Source of the DNA: Rhododendron vialii | Taxonomy: Eukaryota > Streptophyta > Magnoliopsida > Ericales > Ericaceae | DNA: 64,000 nucleotides | Assembly: GCF_030253575.1 (NCBI RefSeq) | Contig: NC_080568.1 | Coordinates: 33,197,001 to 33,261,000, forward strand | Direction: 5' to 3' | In this document: piece by piece, positions 22,356-35,316 of the stretch | How the letters are laid out: each line of letters starts with the position of its first letter | Numbering within the stretch: position 1 is the first letter of the stretch | Made by a program: the position numbers and the translations under genes | The notes under the pieces: generated by a model | Told to the model about the DNA's origin: nothing | What the model saw: the letters and a program-made list of their open reading frames with translations, nothing else | The model's database searches: none

Positions 22356-23440
22356 ATGTGAGATTTTCCTTATTCCTCTTACTTCAATGGCTGCCTGTGT
22401 GTTTTCGAGGGAAAGCAGAATGTGAAGGGAGGAGCAAAATGAAGAAAGGAACTCTAATCTGGGCCTTTGGCCCAATTACTGAATTGGGTCAGTTGGCTAT
22501 ACAATGCCATCGACACATAGGAATGTGCACAGGACACATACGGACATAGATTTGTTTAAAACCGTCCGCCACACATGGATCCACATAACGAATATGGAGT
22601 CCGAGGATATCACATGATTTCGGACACATTTGCGTGGAGATCTGTGCACATCTATCACTTCTGTAGCATTTTTGCAGGTCCATTTTGAGCTAGCTTTCTG
22701 ATTTTATTCCACACAAAAAAAAAAAAAAAAACATCTGATCCTTTTTTGTGAAAATAAATTCTTTACCAATTTGGACGGTTAATCGCTTCGCTTGTTTCTT
22801 CGTGCTTTGTTTAGTTTTAGAATTTGTCAAGTAAAAAGAAATGTTAAAGAGAAATTTAAATGCAAATGGTCAGAGAAAATGGATATTCATTCCTCCAAAA
22901 AAATCAAAAAATATATTTGCTTGATTTTCCATAACAAATTAACAACTTGATGTTACCAAGGTGGAAAACGGAAATGAATCAAACAATTTATTTCTTATCT
23001 ACTTCAAAGTACTTCATTTACCCAAAGAAAACAAAAAGTTCAATATATCTCCCCATTTTTCCAGAACTCTAAAGTGGCTACTGTTAAAAACTGAAAATCA
23101 ATGAACAGGTAGCCAACACAAAAGGGTTGAATATACAGTTTTCATTAGGGGACAATACCCAGATATATAACGCGATGCAAGTTTTGAACCCAACTGCCGA
23201 ATTGACATTTACAATAGTTGCATATCTCGCTTTCACGTTTCTATAGCAAGAAAATATAGTAAGACTAAATAAATATCTAAACTCGGAACTATATATACCA
23301 ACTTTCGCGTATCCTTCCTAACATCTGTCAGTTTTAGTGAGCGTCTTGCACCACTTCGTTTTAAAATTCCTTCATCCAGGACCGTCGAATGAAAGGACCC
23401 GACTAGGCATCCGGGTAAGAATTAGCTACACCAGCCAAGC

Positions 23441-24954
23441 TCAGTGAGGTACTCCATTGACTGAAGTCTGCCTATAGGCACGAGGATGCTGAATAATTAT
23501 TAGAACGGAATCCTTAACGGTTCTGCCATGGGAAGGGGCTGTTGGCTACAAAAGGCACAATACCCGTCAGCACAGGAAAAAGTAGCCAATATCAAGTTAA
23601 GAATTGAAAAGCAACAGCAAACTTATTGAACTCTGGTTTCTGGAAGATCGAACATATGCACTTAAGCTGGCAGTTTTCTACTAAAAACCTTCTAGGAAAT
23701 TAAACAGGGACGCCAAGGTTTATTCAGGATCTAGAATGGCTAGTCATGATGATGCAAACAAATGAACATATGGCTGTGAGTTTGAGATGCAAATTACTTA
23801 CCACCCCAATATGCCATTCATTACTACTAAAACCTTTGAATGTCGCTGCATCCATTTCCTGCAGTAACATGAGTAAGATATAAAGGAACCATTAGTACAT
23901 CTCCGATCCAGATAGTTGATTTCTTACGTACTACAATCTTATTTGGACTGAACCATCATTTTTGCGGTAGTTTTGAAGACCTTCGAAACTTCTCGTGCTA
24001 AGTTTTTTGTCCGCAGACGTGTTATATGGACTGAAAATACTATTCTTCATCTGGCGATGACAAACAAAACCCTAATTCATTCAGTGGTCTATTAATTCTT
24101 GTCACAAGGACCAACAATCTAATCAACGTGTTTTAACCATGCTGAAAGGGAACACACTATATGCTCAACAAATAAACCAACACTGTAGATAGGAGGCTCT
24201 GTTGGAAAATGGAAGACGAGCTTTTGTTGGATGGAAGTAGTGGAAATTCGACCAATAAACATTTTGGAGTAGAACTTTCATAGAGTTCAATCCAGCCACA
24301 TCGGAACTTACAATACTGTAGACAGGAGGCACTATTGCTTGCCCTTTTGACTTTAGTGTGGGCATGACAGAGAAGTGTGGTGCCAAGTCTTGTGACCTGA
24401 AAGTCCATCTGTGAAAGAGAGAGCAAATAATAAACTCAGAATGGACTTGAAGGCAACAATTATGCAGCATGTATATTCTGTAACCCATCAGTTAGGAAGT
24501 TTAAAAATCGTTGAGAAGTGGTGTTATTGTGGAAGGTAAATCCAGAAAAAAACAAAACAGAGTTCTTACGTACCCTACGTATAAAAAGATGCATAACTGT
24601 GCCAATTCACGAACTAACAGTCGGAGCCAATAGTTCTCTAATGAGCCACTCATGTCAATGCATATCTGAAAAACAGAAAGTTTAATTGTCAGCATAACAG
24701 GTTTTGCAAATTGGGCCTTTTAGAGTAAAATGAAATCACTAAAAAGGTATCCATATTATACCGCAGTTTCTGCCACTGCTATGATCTGCATCGCAGCTTG
24801 AAACTTCCTGGACCATAAAAAACAAGCGATAAATCAAATTTGAAAAAAGACCAATACGTTCTCTGTAAAGGGTAATCTCATATACTATATCAGGGTCTTA
24901 GACCATAACACTCCAAAATATACAAACACTGAAACACATGCACACAAATAATGT

Positions 24955-25024
<70 letters not shown>

Positions 25025-27766
25025 ATACTTGAACATAACGTATTTGGCATAAACTGCATCATGCATCAAATGGACATCTTCACCCTCTATAAAAGTTAGT
25101 TGTTCCCGAAGAACCAATAGATTCCGATAGATATGGTGAAATATCAGATAAAACGAAACCGAATAGTTAAGGAGCAGGAGGATCTGGTACAAGAAATTGA
25201 AGGTGTTAGTAACTCAGACAGAAGAACGGGTCAAATAACTAAAATCTAGCTTTCCACCAGTTTAACCATCATAGTTTTCCAAGACACTAAAGACTCACTG
25301 AGGAATAAGGTACAGATGCTCTGTAACCAACAAGAGTCAAGTAGAAGGCGCACCCAAGTGCAGCTGTTGTACGGCGTTCAGATACTGAAAGCCGCTCACA
25401 CATTATGCAGTAACCATGAGATATGAGCAAGAAGGACACAAAAGAAGCTGTCTGAAAGAGCACTCCAGTTATGTATGCACCAAATGACACCCACAGAGAG
25501 CATGTCTGAAGATTAAAGCACGAATACCTGCAACATTGCTCTGAAATGTCAGAAGAAATAAATACTAAGACATATTGGAATCGAGAATGCTGTTATGCTT
25601 AATAATGCTTTACTACCATATACATATTCTGGAATCTGGAATACAGCACTTATCAAGTTATAATGCTTTTCTGTAGAAGCCTCTCATAATATGAGTAAAA
25701 AGTTTTTGATGTTTTTTCTTTTCTTTTTTTTGCTAAATAGGCGTTTTTCTTACCATTCTATACATATGCACGTAATGTACATATTCAAAAATCCAGATCA
25801 TGAGCCATCAGAATTTATTTGATGGTGCCAAAGGGTCTCACCATATATGTCAAAGATAAAAAAATTAGTAATCCTGTCCCCTTGTGTACAAATCTGCAAT
25901 TATCTGCTGGTCACAACAGGATGCCTAGCATACTTATCCAAAAAAGAAGAAGAAGAGGATGCCTAGAACCAGTCACAAAAACAGTACTGGAGCTAAAAAA
26001 TGCAAAAAGAGAACTTCAATTTGCTTTTCATCACAACAAACAATGTACATTTAGTACTCCATCTATTAACATGACAAGGACGTACCAGAAAAGGAATGAT
26101 AGAGTGAGTTGCAGAGCTTTAATTAGTGGAACAAATGCAAGTGTCCACTGTAATTTATTTGCCTGCTCTAGTCCATAAAAATGGCCAACCAAAGACAACA
26201 AATTATAACGACAAGCTGATAAATACATGGAAAGCTGGTAAAACACTGGAAGAATAACAGACATGATTTGTAAAATTGAAAGATGAAGGGAGGAACCAGA
26301 ACACTGAAAAGAAACAATACCTACTAAGAGAAGGCAAGCATAATAGCATATTAGTTTTTTGGTTTTTCCATGACGAGTATGACAAGAATGGATGATTTTT
26401 GGTTCAGAAATACCCCCATCTTGGGGAAATGTAGATCCTTTCCAAGCCAACAGTTGGAGTGAATTGTATCATGAAAGTTTTGATATTAGAGTAACAGAAA
26501 AACTGGCAGTAAAAATAACTAAAAAGTAAGAGTTCCTAAAATACCAAGAACAAAAAGTATTGAATTCAAAGAAATTCAGGCAAGACAATCTCAGAGATAC
26601 CTCTTTCTAAGATGGAGAAAGTAAAGAACATCATATTCTGTAACTTCCCATAAAATAAGATAGAGTAGAATATTGGGAACTTAGCTGAACTAAGATGGAT
26701 AACATGTCAATATCTGCAAAACATATTGTCCTTTATACTTAACAATGACAATTATGCGATTCCAACCTTCTCGCGCTTTCACCAACTTGAACGCATTCTG
26801 TTGGCTACGAAACGTTGATGGCACAGAGATTGAACTCATTTCTGTTCAATCAATTTTTTATCAACCAGACAGTCAAAATTAAGTCTTCCAATTTTTCTTG
26901 GGCCCAGTCAATGAGAACCATACATTGATAAGTAAATATTTGCACTTTAATCCATTTCCTCTTCTTTGTGTTTCTTATCAGCCAAATGGGCCGGGCTCAT
27001 TACTTTTTCTCTAGCACCAGAAAAAAATGAAAAATAGTACCAGATTTATGGTCTTTGGTATAACCTTCATTTTCCCTTTTGCTCTCATTTCCCAATCTCC
27101 AGAAAACATGCCTGGTGGCCAGATTTCCAAACTGAAATTCTGGTAACCTTGACAAAATGAACAAAATTGCTGCGTTTTCGAATTCAAAAAAACTACCCCC
27201 ATTAAACACGAACAGAAATATGAAAAGCTGAGTGCTTGTCTCCAAAAGCAGTTTTCGAGAAATGTTCAGGAAATCCCTAGTGAAAATGTCCACCAAACAA
27301 AACCCTTTAAAGGTTTCTACCCACCTCGCCTCTCATAAAATGCCCGCATCCCAACAAACCGTTTCCGGAAAACCCAGTTCAAACAAGAAAAGTACACGAT
27401 TCTGAAGTTTTACATCACGTTTTTGTTTTGGACAACAAGATGTACGGGCCAGTCTACACGTAACTCCACTAATTCTTGGACCATAAACCCTCCGTCCACT
27501 CGCGGATTTTGTAAATTCCTATACTCCGCTAACATTTACAAGGCAATTAAAAAAGAAGTAAACATTTTTTCAAACAGACCAAAAGCAAAGAGGAAGAATG
27601 ATAGGGGCAATTGGGTTATGTAAGAGCTTGAATAAACCTGAAAATGGCGGTTTTTGTAGGTGTTGAAGGTCCAAAAGAAGGTCGAGACGAACCAGATCGA
27701 AGTGAAAGCCAAGTATAGACAAGGTAGAGGCCGATAGGCTTCGTCGATGCTCTCTGATCCCTCCAT
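23441..27766 (-). CDS. seven-transmembrane protein, GOST/GPR180-like
   Basis: Nine exons: 27766-27638, 26162-26086, 25527-25299, 25183-25029, 24807-24762, 24665-24574, 24408-24312, 23858-23802 and 23545-23441. They total 987 nt, 328 residues, all GT-AG and in frame. Seven hydrophobic segments lie near residues 15-36, 50-70, 80-104, 122-138, 146-163, 202-216 and 225-245. Then follows a soluble tail with WTFRSQDLAPHFSVMPTLKS. Conserved blocks include ISHGYCIMCERLSVSERRTT and EGEDVHLMHDAVYAKY. I recognise a conserved plant membrane protein resembling the rhodopsin-like GPCR transmembrane domain (GPR180/TMEM145, GOST) but lacking a large N-terminal ectodomain. The exact family is not certain, and its biochemical role is not known to me. 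The first ATG is preceded in frame only by a TTG codon. Confidence 0.82.
24952..25023. repeat. compound (GT)n(GA)n microsatellite at 7TM intron 4 donor
   Basis: About 27 bp of GT and 45 bp of GA. On the sense (-) strand the intron begins gtatg and runs straight into (CT)n then (CA)n. Confidence 0.92.
27428..27530 (-). mobile_element. SINE fragment (same family as 16305-16450)
   Basis: Contains acgggccagtctacacgtaa then ctccactaattc. It is diverged and lies in intron 1 of the 7TM gene. Confidence 0.45.
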
Positions 27767-27853
27767 TTTTTTCAAATCGAAAGAGCGTTAGGAACAGTGG
27801 GCTTCCTAGTTTTTGGTTCAGAGATTAGTTCTCAGTTCGGGTTGAGAAGATTG

Positions 27854-27862
27854 CTATTTATA
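27854..27862 (-). promoter_or_regulatory. TATA box of 7TM gene
   Basis: The - strand reads gcgtataaatagcaatc, a good TATA consensus about 90 bp upstream of the ATG at 27766. This places the transcription start near 27825. Confidence 0.65.
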
Positions 27863-29240
27863 CGCATAGACGTCTGAAACGTGTCCTCTTTTTACATCTC
27901 CTTTTTCCTTTTGTTATTTTTTTATTACTCCAGTAAATCTCTTTTTGTGGTTTGTCAATTGTATTTGCGGGGTAGATAAAATAAATAAATAAATAAATTG
28001 TATTTGCTGGGGTGATAAAATAGTGGAAGAGTAGGTGGCACACTGACCAAACTTAATTTGAAAATTTAAAGGAATTTTTAAAAATGTGTTCAAGCTTAAC
28101 TCGCCTATAAGACGAGTTAATCTCAAACGAGTTTTAATCGAGTCGAATACGAGTTAATCTGGAGTAGCTTTAAATTTTTATATGTCATAAACCAAACGAT
28201 CCGAGTAATAGTTGTTAGAGCTTGATTTGACACTTTAACGAGCTTCGAAAATTGTTTAGCTTTGTTCATTTGGCATCCCTCATGATTGTATTAGGCTAGT
28301 TTATATGGTAAATCATTAGACTACAAATCTCAAAATCCTCTCATATGTCGCATCCCACCAGTGGTTCCTTAGATGACCCAACAATGTGACATACACATCA
28401 CAGTTTTATTTTATAATTCGAGCCATTTAATATTTTTCATAAGTCTCGATGTGTTTATCAATCGTTCGTGCAATAATCATATGGCTTGAATGTTGGTAAA
28501 GGATTGGTCACACCATAATTCTTTAAAAAGAAAATATAAATGGACGGCTATTGTCTAGCCGTCCATTGATCATTTATTTATTTACGAAGAAGAATTGAGA
28601 TTATTCAATGTCATGCAGTAAGAATGCCAAATAAGTTTGACCACGTGAGCATGCAAAGGCCATGGGCCAGTTTTTGGGAGACTATAAAGTCGTTTTTATT
28701 GCGTGATGCAGTCATGCACCAAAAAACACTCCACTTTGTTTTTGCCCAGCTTGGGAAAACAAAACAAAAACAAAACCACTCCACTTCATCAGTCATCGAT
28801 CCAGACCTTACCCTGTAGATTGCCCATAAAGTAAGGGAGTTTATAATTTTTAGTGAGCAATGTTATATACATACTATAAAAGAAGGCAAAGAAGTTTGTA
28901 GATAAAAATCAATGGGTGCGTAAAATTCGTTCTAGAATCCGTTCACTTATCAGAAAATTGGTATTGGAAAACTATTCTCGAGAAAATGCTAGTGAAGTGA
29001 AGTGAAGTGAAGTAAAGGAAAAGGAAAAGTATTTTCCTACGTGTGTTTTCTTGGTAAAATAAATTCGTGGGAAAGCAAAAAAGCAATAGTTTAAGTTTTA
29101 TAGGAAACTAGTACAAAAATAAGAGATTCCTGAAAAACTTGTATTTTTTGTAGGATGAGTTTTGAAGGAAAACTAATTATAGTAGGAAAGTTAGAGATGT
29201 GGGTTCTACAATTTTCTTGCTAACTGAACACCTAAAAAAT
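27863..29240. other. AT-rich intergenic spacer
   Basis: No gene. Direct repeat gtagataaaataaataaata-like runs near 27970-28020, and (agtga)n near 28996-29013. Confidence 0.4.
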
Positions 29241-29249
29241 GCAAGAAAG

Positions 29250-29653
29250 TCAGATATTTCCATGCTTAATTTTCTGTCCTTTCCTTGCAGCCCCCTTGTT
29301 TTTTATTTATGTTTTCTCGCTCAGTCAGTCCACATTTGCAGTATCACCTTCTATGAGCGCATCAAAGTTCATCGGGCTGCATACCTTTTGGCACGTTTTG
29401 CTGCATCTTCTAGAATTCACTCGGAAGCAGATATATCCTATTCATTTGACAACGGATAGTCTTCTCAAGTGGATTCTTTTACTTTGGGAGTTGCTTACCT
29501 AGTTTTTATGCTTGTTGTACCCTATTTATATTTTCTTAGCTTATAACCGCTTAGATTGGTTGACTTTTTGTTCATTGGGACTGTATTATGTCATCTCATG
29601 TATTGACTCTTTATTCTATATATGAAGTTCTTTTTCGTTGTCAAAAAAAAAAA
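29250..29653 (+). mobile_element. 5'-truncated LINE (L1 type) with poly-A tail
   Basis: A short reading frame contains IKVHRAAYLLARFAASSRIH, which resembles the end of the RNase H domain of plant LINEs (R-x-N-x-x-A-x-x-LA-x-FA). It is followed by a T-rich 3' UTR with accgcttagattggttg and tgtattatg, and 13 A at 29641-29653. Only the 3' end is present. No clear target duplication was found. Confidence 0.6.
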
Positions 29654-29659
29654 AATAGT

Positions 29660-31200
29660 ACGTACCCAAATCAAGAAAATGACCAAATCCACCAAATGAT
29701 CAACATTAGAGGGCAATCTGACCAACTACTAATTTGCAAGTTTAGGCCACTAGAACTTGACCCTAATAATAAAAACGTTCAACAGAATCCCATTATAGAC
29801 AAGTTTCTAGCTAGCCCTTTTCATGATTGAATTGGAAAGCAGTAGAATGAACAACACATGCAATGCCCAGATTAGGTGAACAAACTCACTAAACAAAACT
29901 TAGTTTAATTTCTTCAATCCCACTCCATCTAGCCTACCCACACAAAGAAATTAAAAAAAAAGTCCTGCTCCATTTTACCTAATGTTGATCAGCGGTACTA
30001 CTGAAGGAAAGAATGTCTTAAAGCTCATTTATTAAGTTATCATCTATTAATGTAGAAAATCTAGCTCGTTTGAGTCATCTGATCTACCAAACCAGGTATA
30101 GTAAGAGGATGGTTTACTATAATGAAGAGAAGTTTATAAGTTGGATATATTTTGGTTGCGGTTGGCATGTTAAGTTGATATGTTCATGCATTAATTGCAT
30201 GGGTTGTTACAATTTTTTCCTATTAGACCGCTTTTTCATCATCTCTCTTATAACTAATAAGTGTTAGGGAGAGCTTCAGTTAAGTCTTTATAGTATTTGA
30301 CATCGCACCCGCAAATATGTTTTTAGAACGGTCACAAGGAGTAGTATTGCGTAACCAAATTCATGGAGGCACTCCGGACCCAATATCTTTGATTCTAAAA
30401 TGCTTATAATTGTGTGAATTTTGATGAATTTTTACATATTAAGACAGAATTCTTGCTACTATGCTCTCGTGTCTCAATGAGTCGCCACTTGTTACTTGTT
30501 AGGCTCCCCTCCGCGTGCAAGAGCTCCTTTACTTTGGTCATGCCTACATAGTAAGGGTTGTTACGTACGCAACGGGCGGCGCTTCTCCTATATATCTTTT
30601 TTCTAGCCCGAAAAACATATTCTAAGATGTTGATCTCTTCCTATATGTGAACCAAGAAAAATTGGAGTGCTTAATTTATAGACTATATGTTTGTGACTTA
30701 AACTTAAAAGAGAAGGCATCAAAATTAGTACTTTCATAGATGCAGCTTTCAGAAGTTGATATTTTGACCCAAAAGCAAAAGCAGAATCAATTGCATGTAC
30801 AGTACTATCCGTCCGCAATCTCCACCTTGATGCATGGCCATCACATTCTTATATTTGCCGCGAAGGAATAGTAGTCAATGCAAGTAACGCTAGTACGCAG
30901 CTATTGATCAAGGTCATTGCCTCCTTGACACGATATTAATAGTCCTATATATAGTTACCCTTTTTTCTCATTAAATTCCAATAGGTCTGATATCATTTTT
31001 TTTTATGTCCGAGATGATATCACAACAAAATTTATCTAGAGATATATTGATGTCAAAATCTGGACGGTTGATCTGAACATTTCAATGAAATTCCTGTCAA
31101 GTCCGAATGATCACCCTGCTAGAGCCTTTGGGAAGGATTCCCTACAAAACAAGTGTAAGGACCGGTAGTGTTCGCAATGGACTCTTTGACGACCAAGTTA
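29660..31200. other. gene-free spacer
   Basis: No gene, no bounded repeat recognised. Confidence 0.4.
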
Positions 31201-31626
31201 GTAAAAGAATGACAGAGAGAAATTGTGATAACCCGAATTTTTATTATAACATATGGAATTCTGTTTTCAAATCTCTTCTTAAAATTTCGTTGACACAGTT
31301 ATTCTTAGACGGTTTTTAAAGCCTAACGGTGAATATTTGGTATCTTTTTCGAGAACGAAGTCCGGACAGCACAACCGGACGTGGACTGATTCCACATGTC
31401 GGTGGAATGATTGTTCAAGCGGCCGGATGATTAGATGCTGTATATACTCCAGCTCCTTTGATCTTATCGATAGACAGTACTGTAGTAGTTGTGATTAAGG
31501 GAGGGCCTTCCTATTTACTCCTATCCGAACTGCATGTGTCTGGGATTATGTATACCCCCGTCACCCTTCCATCTCCGGCCATCTTTTTCCTGATGAGCCG
31601 CGTCCAGCTCCAACAAACTCTCCGGC

Positions 31627-31628
<2 letters not shown>

Positions 31629-31687
<59 letters not shown>
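31629..31687. repeat. (CT)n microsatellite
   Basis: 59 bp of CT without interruption. Confidence 0.95.
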
Positions 31688-31689
<2 letters not shown>

Positions 31690-32118
31690 CTTTTCGGTGG
31701 CCGGATGGGTTTTGGTACTAGTTGTTAATCGTGGATGCATTGATTTGTGGTTCACGCTTCTAAGGTGAGTTACGAATATACCCTGGTTACATAGTTTATT
31801 TTTGATGTCTTGCGACTATAAAATGTTGAATTTGTGAAAATAGACGACTTGTACGGAAGCGTCTAATGCATAATGAGCATAACTGGGAAGATGGAATTTC
31901 AATGATGAGCATGGGATTTAAAGGAAAAAGAATTAAATGTATTATGCATATCGAAAAAGAAATCTGGGTGTTGAGATTTGGCACCCAAAGTGTTAAAGGA
32001 TATAGCCGGGTATCCTAGGGATTTGATATCATTTCCTTCCTATGGGATCGCTCCCCAGATCCGTTGCCGGTGTTCCGCTCATGATAGATGCATCGTTCTA
32101 TATATGTATTTTCTTAAA

Positions 32119-32260
32119 TGTGGTTTAGCAGTTTCGAGCCTGAAAACTGACTTTTCTTCTTAAATGGGGTTTAGCAGTTTCGAGCCTAAAAACTGACTTT
32201 TCTTCTGATAATGTGGTTTAGCAGTTTCGAGCCTGAAAACCGAGTTTTCTCTCTTAAATA
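32119..32260. repeat. 46-47 bp minisatellite, three copies
   Basis: Copies start at 32119, 32165 and 32212. Each has ggtttagcagtttcgagcct, then gaaaactgacttttct with few changes. Confidence 0.9.
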
Positions 32261-32878
32261 ATTGTTTACCATTTTTTTTTAATGAAAATATCAGATCTTT
32301 ATCTAATCATTTCCCAGGTTGATTATGTAACCTTGGTATATTGTGATGCTCACTGGAATGGTTTTGTGTTTATGAAACCATTTTAGGACACAGGGGTAAA
32401 GGTAGCTATGTGGTTATCGTGTGGTTAATATTTGGGGATTACTGTGCTATTGAAATAAATAATAATATTCGAGATTGTAATAATTCAAGGCTGTTGTTAT
32501 TTGGTGATGCCATAGTTGTGGGCTCCAGTATTGTAATTTAATGCCAGTAGGCGAGTGTGTATGTCGATTGCACCTTAGGCAGCTCTGTATGTATTTTTAT
32601 GCTCCTATTTATCAATTCATAAAACTGGTAATTTATAAAAGGATTTTACGGACATAGTAAAAGCTTGAGGTAATTCTAAAATCACTGGCCGGTTACGGTC
32701 CAACCATTTGGATTTGGGTCGTGATAGAAAGTATAATAAATTAAAGAAGGAAACAGACCTACCTTCTAATTGTGAATGTGAGCGATTTATATAGGCTTGG
32801 CGTAAGATGTGCACCAGTAATGGAATAGTGGGCGACATTGATGGGAATCATGTTATGCTAGAGTGATTTAGCCATTTA

Positions 32879-33308
32879 GGGCGTGTTTGATTGCAGCTTT
32901 CGTTTTGAGGGGATTCGTAATGACGTGGGATTAGGATTGGGATTGAGAATGAGGTGGGATTATTAATGAGAAGATGAATTATTTATTCATGTTTGTTTTG
33001 CACGGGATTAGGATTGGGATTCGGATTGAGAATGGGAAGGGATTGTAAATAACATGTTTGTTTTGGTTAGGATTAGGATTGAGATTGGGATTGAAGTGTG
33101 TTTTTAAACATGTATTGCTCAATCCCATGGGGATGAGATTACTAGTAACACCTCCCCCATGGTATTGCTAATACCCCCATTTTGGGGGATTAACAATCCC
33201 ATGGGACAACTAGTCCCCCCTCAAAAAACCTAACCAAACAAGGAATTAATAGCTCCATGGGATTATTAATCCAATCCTCCCCTCCCAAACCTCCTATCAA
33301 ACACGCCC
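32879..33308. mobile_element. Tourist/PIF-Harbinger MITE
   Basis: Terminal repeats gggcgtgtttgatt and atcaaacacgccc, with TTA target duplications at 32876-32878 and 33309-33311. The interior is rich in gggattaggattggg on the left and ccc-rich complements on the right (430 bp). Confidence 0.88.
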
Positions 33309-33509
33309 TTAGGGATCATGAAGTAATGGGGCGAAATAGTAGGGGGTGGGTACAGATCATGGGATAGTGGAGAGCACACTTGTTGGGAAGGTATATATAA
33401 CGTGCGAAGTACCGAGCCGACCTCTTCCATATCTTGTAGACTAGTATAAGCCCGAGCACCCGGCCACGTGGCAAGCCCGTAGCGCTCGGCATCAGTGATA
33501 AAAATTCAT

Positions 33510-33718
33510 CAAATATGCTACACACAATCGTTGTGTGTGTTGTGTAACTAATTCTGGCCGTTCAGATGTGTTTGGACGGTCCAAATTTTAAATAAACTAT
33601 TCGCGCGAATAGTTTATTTATTCCCTGAGCGAATCTTGACCATTAATTACAATAATGAACGGATAACGATCAGTTGTGCAAAGAGTTTTGCACAACTGTT
33701 GTGCGCGTAGCACTTTTG
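33510..33718. mobile_element. Mutator-type MITE
   Basis: The 9-bp duplication AAAATTCAT is exact at 33501-33509 and 33719-33727. Ends caaatatgctacacacaa and gtgcgcgtagcacttttg are inverted. The interior contains the palindrome ctattcgcgcgaatag (209 bp). Confidence 0.82.
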
Positions 33719-34140
33719 AAAATTCATACTCATCAAGATATGGCCTTGTTCGTTTGGTAACTTTGGGTATTTTAATTTTGATAGTGGGTACAGAGACAAA
33801 TAGGGTAATGATTGGAGAGATGGATAATGAGTGGAGAGATAGAAAGAGAAATAAAATTAATAATTAAAGAAATAAAGTAATTATTGGAGAAGACATATGG
33901 TAATTATTGAAAAACAAAGTAAAATTCGGAAACGGACAAAATTCTGGTTTTGTCGCATTTCATAATTGGCCCACACAGAGACAATCGCAGTAATTCATTA
34001 GGGCCCCTATCCCCAACCAGCCTATACAACTTTGCAGCCCATTCGAATCTACCGGCCTGGCCCACAGTATCTAGTCCAGGGCTGTGTTAGGCCCAGTTCA
34101 ATAATACCCAAATAACACTTCAAGTCAAAGTCCACCAGGT

Positions 34141-35254
34141 AGTTTTTATTTTATTTTATTATCCAAAGCTCATTTCATTAAAGCCATAAAGGCAAAATTA
34201 CGGTGATTTCTTCCAGATACAATGAAATGGAAACTAAAACTAACCCATCTCGGAGGATATTCACTCAAAACAAGGAGACAAAGAGACGATGGAGTCTAGG
34301 TTCTAAGCCGAGCCGCAACTCACTACTCACCACCTTAAAGATCGGTTATGAGGAGCTAGCAACCTATCCATCCACCCGCCTCGGGCTGACTCAAACAACA
34401 AAATCAAAGACAAACAAATGCTAAACCGAAGGAAACAGGAACGAAGAACAGAAATAGCAGCAAACATGGTCTAATCCACAAGCACGCCGGCCAAGCTCCA
34501 GCTGAGGGAATCCGTCAGTCGCCACCTTCAGAAGCACTACCGGGTCTCGGCCAAAGCGTAGGAGATAAACATCTCTGGCAAGCCCTTGCTGGCATGAGCA
34601 GGCTCCAAGCACGGAAAAAGAGTAGAAAACCTCTCTGGGCAAAGCCTTTTGCTCTCATACATCACAACGCCGTGTGCTACACTCCTCCTCCATGTCTTCA
34701 ACCTCCCAAGGCTGCCGAACACGGCTCCAGGGCCATGCCCCGGCCTTTATCCACCGCACCACCAACTCGCCGGAACGAAAATTAATGGATTATTCACCCA
34801 CCACACCGGATCTAAGGGAAACCAGACTGGGAACAGATTTGGACGAGGGAAACCCACCGGAAGACAACATGACTAATCAGAAAACAGCAAACAAAAAACA
34901 AAAAACCGCCCCCAACTCCCAGCCTTATTCCAGATCCCCAAACCGAAGCCACCACTCCCAACCACCAGTCGACGTTAGTGTCACAACCGAACCAGATCTG
35001 GAAACCCCTCGACAGGAACCGCCGGACTGGCTGAGAGACCAAACGGTCTCCAGCTCATTGCCATTCACCCAACGCGAGAAAGCCCCAACTGGGGAGAGAC
35101 AAGCCAAACGGGACAGAGGAAAAGGAAAGAAAGCCCCCGAAGAGAGTTTGGGAGGAGAAGAGGAGGCGGAGAACTCTGCCTCCCCCCAAAACCCTAGCCG
35201 CAAGAAGAAAACTCCACCTCCCCTAAAACCCTAGCCGTAAGAAGAAAACTTTCT

Positions 35255-35292
<38 letters not shown>

Positions 35293-35316
35293 CTAGCCGT
35301 AAGAAGAAAACTTTCT

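Larger units (their letters stand above)
31224..32730 (+). mobile_element. possible LTR-type retroelement fossil
   Basis: Begins tgtgataacccgaattttt, a typical start of plant LTRs. The stretch includes a (CT)n run, a small tandem repeat and a late ggttacggtccaacc / gggtcgtgatag segment of LTR texture. No gag-pol coding sequence is present; at most a solo LTR or fragment, and it looks old. No target duplication was confirmed. Confidence 0.3.

Noticed and set aside
31458-31721. open frames across the (CT)n run
   Set aside because: Microsatellite translates as SLSLSL on one strand and ERERER on the other; not genes. The same holds for frames over other GA/CT tracts.
34674-35234. 186-residue open frame on the + strand
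   Set aside because: Low-complexity Pro/Lys/Glu-rich composition, overlapping open frames on both strands, no domain, and it lies in a repeat-like stretch; probably a composition effect.
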